11,497 nt of DNA, from assembly GCA_021784835.1 (NCBI GenBank), contig JAJYHI010000071.1:1-11497 (forward strand). Reading direction: 5' to 3'. This document shows positions 7,069 to 11,497 of the stretch, one piece after another. The notes under the pieces were generated by a model. The model had not been told where the DNA came from, searched no databases, and saw nothing but the letters and a program-made list of their open reading frames with translations. Origin of the DNA: a bacterium (GTDB lineage: Bacteria; SZUA-79; Acidulodesulfobacterales; Acidulodesulfobacteraceae). Each line of letters begins with the position of its first letter. Position 1 is the first letter of the stretch. Both the position numbers and the translations under genes were made by a program.

Positions 7069-9171
7069 ATGGCTGAAAGAGCGGAAAACGCGGCGGTTAT
7101 GCCCCGCAATATATTTTTTAGGAATACCGATGTAATGCTGGCGCTCCTTTTCATGATGGTTATAGGGCTTATGGTTATACCTATAACTACGTGGATGCTC
7201 GATATATTTCTGACTTTTTCGATATCTTTCGGCATAATAATTCTTCTTATTTCTATTTACGTCTTAAGACCTTTGGAATTTTCTGTTTTTCCGACTATTC
7301 TTTTGGTGGCTACGCTTTTCCGTCTTTCTTTGGAAATAGCCGCTACGAGGCTTATACTGCTTTACGGCTACAAAGGTCCTGATGCCGCCGGCGTCGTCAT
7401 ACAGTCTTTCGGGCAGTTCGTCGTAGGCGGAAACTTTGCTGTGGGAATAGTAATATTCATAATTTTTATAGTAATAAATTTCCTCGTTATTACAAAAGGC
7501 GCAACCAGAGTTGCCGAAGTATCCGCAAGGTTTACCTTAGACGCATTGCCCGGAAAACAGATGTCTATAGACGCGGAACTTAATTCAGGTTTTATAACGG
7601 ATGCGGAAGCAAGGAAAAAAAGGTTAGACTTGACTAAAGAGGTCGACTTTTACGGTTCTATGGACGGCGCAAGCAAATTCGTCAGGGGAGACGTAGTGGC
7701 CGCTATAATCATTATTATAGTCAACATAATCGGCGGACTTCTTATAGGAATATTTCAGCATCATATGTCTATTTTAGAGGCCGCTTCGGATTATACGCTT
7801 CTTACGGTAGGCGAAGGCTTGGTAGCTCAGATTCCGGCTTTAATAGTTTCGACTTCCGCAGGTATTATAATGACAAGGGCAAGCCGCGAAAGCGACCTGT
7901 CTAAAGATTTTTCGAACCAGTTTATATCTAATCCGAGAGTCCTTTACACTGCCGCCGGCATACTGTTTTTTTTCGGAATTATCCCCGGGCTTCCTCACTG
8001 GCCTTTTATTTTGTTTGCGGCGATAGCGGCCTTAACGGGTTATATAATCGTAAGGGAATCGGCAAAGAAAAAAACGGAAACTGCGAAAAAAACAGCCGAA
8101 GAAAAGAAAGAGATTCCTGAATCGCAGATAATAGAAAATGCCATGCAGATAGATATTCTTGAGCTTGAAGTTGGATACAACCTCATACCCTACGTAGATG
8201 CATCCAGAAGCGGCGAACTTTTGGAAAGAATAAAGGGTATTAGGAAACAGCTTGCGTCCGATATGGGTATTATAGTTCCTCCTATTCACATTAAAGATAA
8301 TTTAAATTTAAAACCAAACGAGTACATTTTTTTAATTAAAGGTATAGAAACGGCAAGATACGAAACTATGCCCAACAAACTTCTTGCCATGAACCCCGGC
8401 ACCGTTTCCGAAAATATACCAGGCGTGGTTACGAAAGAGCCGGCGTTTAATCTGCCTGCGCTCTGGATAGACGAAGGATTAAAACAGAAGGCGATAATGG
8501 CGGGGTGGACCGTCGTAGAAATACCGGCCGTCATAGCGACGCACATAGTAGAGATTATTAAAAACAATGCGGCCGAACTGCTTACCCGTCAGGATGTTCA
8601 AAAACTTCTCGATATACTTACTTCTAAATATCCAAAAATAGTGGACGAGCTTATCCCTGGGGTACTTTCGCTTAGTTCCGTTCAAAACGTCTTGGAAAAT
8701 CTTCTTCAGGAGGGAATTCCTATTAAAGATATGCTTACCATAGTAGAAGCCCTGCATAATTATGCGCCCAATACCAAAGACCCGACCCTGCTTACGGAGT
8801 ACGTCAGGAGCGCTTTGAAAAGGACCATAACAAAAACATTGCTTGGACAGGACAATGCGGTTCATCCTCTTATGCTTGGAAAAAATTTAGAAACGGTAAT
8901 TTTCAACGAATATAATAAAACTAAAGAGCAGGGTGCGGGATATTCCGGTGTAGACCCTTCTTATTACGGTAAAATGGTTTCGGCGGTAAAAGAAGGAATA
9001 AAAAAAGCTTTAGACTCGGGGCAGTCTCCGGTTATTATGACCCAGCCGCGCATAAGGCTTTTTTTGAGAAATATTTTAAACGAAATAATACCCGGCATAA
9101 CCGTAGTTTCTACAGGAGAGATTTCACCTAACATAAAAATAAAACCGGTAGGCACGATTGAAATATCGTAA
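7069..9171 (+). CDS. flhA: Flagellar export-gate protein FlhA
   Basis: FlhA forms the nonameric ring that receives substrate-chaperone complexes and couples proton flow to export. At 700 residues it has normal length. The membrane half (about 1-328, eight predicted helices) contains the conserved cytoplasmic FHIPEP loop, with VSARFTLDALPGKQMSIDAE (151-170) and KFVRGD (203-208). D208 falls at the position of the aspartate known to be needed for proton-driven export in Salmonella. A lysine/glutamate linker (about 332-352) leads to the C-terminal platform domain, with TILGQDNAV-like and LEPxLE-region sequence near the end and PRIRLFLRNIL before the stop. The ATG lies 3 bp after the flhB stop. 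Confidence 0.97.
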   Translation: MAERAENAAVMPRNIFFRNTDVMLALLFMMVIGLMVIPITTWMLDIFLTFSISFGIIILLISIYVLRPLEFSVFPTILLVATLFRLSLEIAATRLILLYGYKGPDAAGVVIQSFGQFVVGGNFAVGIVIFIIFIVINFLVITKGATRVAEVSARFTLDALPGKQMSIDAELNSGFITDAEARKKRLDLTKEVDFYGSMDGASKFVRGDVVAAIIIIIVNIIGGLLIGIFQHHMSILEAASDYTLLTVGEGLVAQIPALIVSTSAGIIMTRASRESDLSKDFSNQFISNPRVLYTAAGILFFFGIIPGLPHWPFILFAAIAALTGYIIVRESAKKKTETAKKTAEEKKEIPESQIIENAMQIDILELEVGYNLIPYVDASRSGELLERIKGIRKQLASDMGIIVPPIHIKDNLNLKPNEYIFLIKGIETARYETMPNKLLAMNPGTVSENIPGVVTKEPAFNLPALWIDEGLKQKAIMAGWTVVEIPAVIATHIVEIIKNNAAELLTRQDVQKLLDILTSKYPKIVDELIPGVLSLSSVQNVLENLLQEGIPIKDMLTIVEALHNYAPNTKDPTLLTEYVRSALKRTITKTLLGQDNAVHPLMLGKNLETVIFNEYNKTKEQGAGYSGVDPSYYGKMVSAVKEGIKKALDSGQSPVIMTQPRIRLFLRNILNEIIPGITVVSTGEISPNIKIKPVGTIEIS

Positions 9172-9189
9172 AAATTATAATTAAATTTT

Positions 9190-10389
9190 ATGCAGATTAA
9201 AAGATACGAAGTTTTAGACATTAAAGATGCTATAGACCTTATAAAAAAAGACCTTGGCGAAGATGCCGTTATTATTTCGACGAGGCAGGTTAACGGCGCC
9301 GCCGGCGAGCTTGGTTTTTTCGGCAAACCGTTTCTGGAAGTTATCGCGGCTATCGATTATAAAGAAGAAGATATAATGCCTCCTAAAGACGAAGCAGCAT
9401 GTTTTAATAAAGACATGCTTGCGCCTATTTACGACGACGTCAGATTTTTAAAGGAAAATTTCGACAGCATAGTCGAAGACAAAGTCGATTATGCTCTTAA
9501 CGTCAAATTTGAGGAAATAAAGAATTTCATGGAGGAAATAAAGTTCGATTTAAACTTGCTGAAAAACGAAAGAACGCAGGGAGGAGGACTCAAAGAAAAC
9601 GATTTGCTGCTTTATCTGGACGGTATTTCTTTTGACAGAAGCGTATCTTCTAAATTAATAGATATATTTTTTAAAGGGATAACATTGTCTAATTTTAAGA
9701 AAGAAGACAAAATCGAATATTTCAAGAAATTTTTCAAGAAAATAATCGAGAAAAAAACCGAAAGAAAAAAATTCGTCCGTTCTTTGAACGGAAAAATAGT
9801 AATAGCCGTTGCCGGCAACAGCGGCTCCGGTAAAACGTCGGCAGCCGCAAAGTTATGCTCTAAGTTTATCTACGAGAAAAATCTTCACGTTTCTTTATGC
9901 TCCATAGATTCTTTAAAAATGGGAGGATATGAAACTTTAAAAAATTATGCGGGGAAGCTTAAAATAGATTTTACTACAGCAAAGGATCCTTCGGGATTAA
10001 ATGCTTTTATCGCCGGTTCGCGTTCTGACGTCGTAATAATAGATACATTCGCGGTTAACCATAATAACGTTTACCGTTTAAACGCTCTATCTAAATTTTT
10101 TGAAGGACTTAAGGGTTCGGTTAATATAGAACTTATAGTTCCGGCGCATTTTAAACATATCGACGCTTTAAGGTCGTATGAATCATTCAGGAATAAAATA
10201 GGAGTTAACGGAATTATAATAACTAAAACCGACGAATCGAAAGGCATCGGCAATCTTGCAGGTTTGTTTATGCTTGAAGATTCCGCAGTAGATTATGTAT
10301 CTTACGGCGAAAACGTCCCAGAAGATATCGAAGAAGCAAATGCAGGCAACATTTACCCCTTATTTTTCCCAAAGCCTGCATCGCTCTAA
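9190..10389 (+). CDS. flhF: SRP-type GTPase FlhF with altered catalytic motifs
   Basis: FlhF belongs to the Ffh/FtsY family and places the flagellum at the cell pole. The 399-residue product has the N-terminal B domain (KRYEVLDIKDAIDLIKKDLG, 4-23, then DAVIISTR), an acidic linker, an N domain (about 135-195) and a G domain. The P-loop GNSGSGKT (209-216) and TKTD (345-348) are intact, and the closing segment YVSYGENVPEDI (369-380) is typical. However, DTAGR is replaced by DTFAV (285-289), and DTxRxxAxxQL is replaced by DSLKMGGYETL (240-250). By eye this loses both arginines and the glutamine that build the composite active site in Ffh/FtsY, while the catalytic aspartate D240 remains. No frameshift is evident. 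It lies 18 bp after flhA. Confidence 0.9.
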   Translation: MQIKRYEVLDIKDAIDLIKKDLGEDAVIISTRQVNGAAGELGFFGKPFLEVIAAIDYKEEDIMPPKDEAACFNKDMLAPIYDDVRFLKENFDSIVEDKVDYALNVKFEEIKNFMEEIKFDLNLLKNERTQGGGLKENDLLLYLDGISFDRSVSSKLIDIFFKGITLSNFKKEDKIEYFKKFFKKIIEKKTERKKFVRSLNGKIVIAVAGNSGSGKTSAAAKLCSKFIYEKNLHVSLCSIDSLKMGGYETLKNYAGKLKIDFTTAKDPSGLNAFIAGSRSDVVIIDTFAVNHNNVYRLNALSKFFEGLKGSVNIELIVPAHFKHIDALRSYESFRNKIGVNGIIITKTDESKGIGNLAGLFMLEDSAVDYVSYGENVPEDIEEANAGNIYPLFFPKPASL

Positions 10390-10395
10390 CTAACT

Positions 10396-10424
10396 GCGGT
10401 GACTGAATTCAATTCTGTTACCGC
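10396..10424. repeat. REP-like palindrome 1 in the flhF-flhG gap
   Basis: Fourteen-base arms flank a central C at 10410, giving twelve Watson-Crick pairs, one G-T wobble (10401/10419) and one T-T mismatch (10404/10416). The arm ends are GCGGT and ACCGC. The element starts 6 bp after the flhF stop. The segment 10405-10432 is repeated with one mismatch at 10447-10474. It could fold as an RNA hairpin between flhF and flhG, but no T-run follows. Confidence 0.65.
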
Positions 10425-10439
10425 TATAAAATGGAAACA

Positions 10440-10464
10440 GGGGACGGAATTCAATTCTGTTACC
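10440..10464. repeat. REP-like palindrome 2 in the flhF-flhG gap (hybrid arms)
   Basis: Twelve-base arms flank a central C at 10452. The left arm GGGGACGGAATT resembles the type after flhG, while the right arm AATTCTGTTACC is identical to palindrome 1. Pairing gives nine Watson-Crick pairs, two G-T wobbles and one mismatch. It looks like a hybrid of two palindrome subtypes. Its right arm is the left border of the 112-bp duplication. Confidence 0.6.
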
Positions 10465-10682
10465 GCCATAAAATCGAATCGAGGAATATAAAAAATGAAA
10501 AGACAAGTAAACATAAACGGCAATTCATACACGAAAATAATTTCCGTTACAAGCGGCAAAGGAGAGATCGAATTCTGTTACCGCCATAAAATCGAATCGA
10601 GGAATATAAAAAATGAAAAGACAAGTAAACATAAACGGCAATTCATACACGAAAATAATTTCCGTTACAAGCGGCAAAGGAG
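10453..10682 (+). repeat. Exact 112-bp tandem duplication of the flhG start region
   Basis: Bases 10453-10564 and 10571-10682 are identical, separated by the six bases AGATCG (period 118). Each copy contains the palindrome right arm, the ribosome-binding site GAGG (10481-10484 and 10599-10602), an ATG 10 bp later (10495 and 10613), and the first 23 flhG codons through SGKG. The flanks differ at both ends. The complete lack of substitutions over 112 bp implies a recent event, or an assembly error. Confidence 0.95.
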
Positions 10683-10698
10683 GAGTAGGCAAAACTAA
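10495..10698 (+). pseudogene. Decoy flhG start: duplicated 5' end, 67-codon truncated frame
   Basis: This frame begins with the same ribosome-binding site and the same 23 codons as flhG, then leaves homology after SGKG. Because the duplication period is 118, not a multiple of three, ribosomes starting here run through the real flhG start in another frame and stop at 10696-10698, 86 bases inside flhG. The product would carry only half a Walker A motif (it lacks GVGKT), followed by a basic, out-of-frame tail, so no ATPase function is expected. It is best read as a by-product of the duplication. It may compete for initiation or alter FlhG level. Confidence 0.7.
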
Positions 10699-11470
10699 TA
10701 TCGTCTGCAATCTTGCTTATTGCTTTGCTTCGATGGGGAAAAAAGTTATAATAATGGATGCAGACCTGAGTTTAGGAAACGTTTCGGTTTTGATGGGCAT
10801 GATTCCAAAACACAATATATCGCAGGTTATATACGGAGATAAGCAGTTAAGCGATATTATAATGACCGACCAGAACGGAATTATGATTCTTCCGGCCTCC
10901 TCCGGAATACCTGAACTTTCTAATCTTACGGAACCGCAGAAGATAAATCTTATGTCGAGATTCGACGAATTTGCCTGCAGTTTAGAAGCGGGGGGACAGC
11001 CGATAGACGTTCTGCTCGTTGACACCGGAGCGGGTATATCGTCAAACGTTTTATATTTTAACCTCGCCGCAAGCGAAATATACGTCGTAGTTACTCCGGA
11101 ACCGACTTCCATTACCGACGCTTACGCTCTGATTAAGGTTTTAAGCACTAAATACGGCGAAAAGTATTTTTCGATTATAGTTAATAACGTAAAAAGCGAA
11201 AAAGAAGCAAAGGACGTTTATAAACACTTAAGTCTCGTTTCCGATAAATTTCTTAAAGTAAATTTAAATTATCTGGGGCATATTATAAGCGACGATAATC
11301 TTTCGCGTTCGGTGATAATGCAGAGGCCGGTTTCAAATATTTTTCCCGATTCAAAATCATCGCAATGTTTTAAAAAATTGGCGTATAATATATTGTCTCA
11401 AAAAGACAATAAAATATCTAACGGCAACATCCAGTTCTTCCTTAATAAACTGCTGACGTCGTTATCTTAA
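10613..11470 (+). CDS. flhG: MinD-type ATPase FlhG (FleN/YlxH), flagellar number regulator
   Basis: FlhG limits flagellar number, typically by acting on FlhF and in some species on a sigma-54 activator. The 285-residue product has the deviant Walker A GKGGVGKT (21-28, signature K22), a switch-I-like DADLSLGN (49-56), and a Walker B region LLVDTGAGI (134-142). It also has TPEPTSITDAYALIK (161-175) and a C-terminal amphipathic helix (about 273-284, with FFLNKLL) suited to membrane binding. The N-terminus is only 20 residues before the P-loop and lacks the DQAxxLR motif seen in FlhG proteins that activate FlhF. TAA at 10607-10609 excludes a longer in-frame start. Its leader and first 23 codons are duplicated directly upstream. 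Confidence 0.93.
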   Translation: MKRQVNINGNSYTKIISVTSGKGGVGKTNIVCNLAYCFASMGKKVIIMDADLSLGNVSVLMGMIPKHNISQVIYGDKQLSDIIMTDQNGIMILPASSGIPELSNLTEPQKINLMSRFDEFACSLEAGGQPIDVLLVDTGAGISSNVLYFNLAASEIYVVVTPEPTSITDAYALIKVLSTKYGEKYFSIIVNNVKSEKEAKDVYKHLSLVSDKFLKVNLNYLGHIISDDNLSRSVIMQRPVSNIFPDSKSSQCFKKLAYNILSQKDNKISNGNIQFFLNKLLTSLS

Positions 11471-11474
11471 CAGT

Positions 11475-11497
11475 GGGGCGGAATTCAATTCCGACCC
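11475..11497. repeat. REP-like palindrome after flhG, at window edge
   Basis: Eleven-base arms flank a central C at 11486, left GGGGCGGAATT and right AATTCCGACCC, with ten of eleven positions paired and one G-A mismatch. It begins 4 bp after the flhG stop. The arms are the closest to a perfect palindrome in this family of repeats. It could also act in 3' end formation, but what follows is outside the window. Confidence 0.65.

Noticed and set aside
10565..10570. AGATCG filler as a target-site duplication or insertion scar
   Set aside because: No matching copy of the six bases borders the other end of the duplication, so it does not behave as a target-site duplication.
10396..10592. Possible small CRISPR array from the repeated 28-bp segments
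   Set aside because: The repeats are at 10405-10432, 10447-10474 and partly 10571-10592. The spacings are 14 and 96 bp, there are no regular unique spacers, and the third copy is explained by the 112-bp duplication.

Overview
The window is one end of a long flagellar gene cluster from an AT-rich Gram-negative bacterium. All recognised genes lie on the plus strand in the classical order motE-like (3' end only), fliL, fliM, fliN, fliO, fliP, fliQ, fliR, flhB, flhA, flhF, flhG. The gene order, a signal-peptide-bearing FliO and a -24/-12 (sigma-54 type) promoter fit an uncultured deltaproteobacterial (Desulfobacterota-like) lineage. That placement is an inference; the window has no rRNA or other taxonomic marker.

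Layout: 1-249 is the 3' end of a MotE/MgtE_N-type flagellar gene that closes the preceding unit. 250-594 is the only long gene-free stretch. It holds a well-matched sigma-54 promoter at 531-546, a cluster of three TGACG half-sites about 140-170 bp upstream of the predicted transcription start, and an extended -10 box. From 595 to 9171 the genes are packed as an operon: FliL (stator/basal-body membrane protein), FliM and FliN (C-ring switch), and FliO, FliP, FliQ, FliR, FlhB and FlhA (export gate). From 9190 come flhF and flhG, the SRP-type GTPase and MinD-type ATPase that set flagellum position and number.

The unusual material is of two kinds. First, a family of short imperfect palindromes centred on GAATT-N-AATTC, with G-rich left and C-rich right arms, occurs in the fliP-fliQ gap, twice in the flhF-flhG gap, and directly after flhG at the window edge. 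These look like REP-type dispersed elements. One of them borders an exact 112-bp duplication that copies the flhG leader, ribosome-binding site and first 23 codons. This leaves a complete flhG preceded by an out-of-frame decoy start whose reading frame runs through the real flhG start. The duplicated segment begins at the base next to the palindrome centre.

Second, the FlhF/FlhG pair looks biochemically altered. FlhF keeps the P-loop and TKxD motifs, but its DTAGR motif reads DTFAV and its DTxRxxAxxQ motif reads DSLKMGGYET. FlhG lacks the N-terminal DQAxxLR motif that activates FlhF in characterised species, and an in-frame stop just upstream excludes a longer start. Together these suggest a flagellar-number system that does not depend on canonical FlhG-stimulated GTP hydrolysis. 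Everything else in the cluster looks intact and ordinary.
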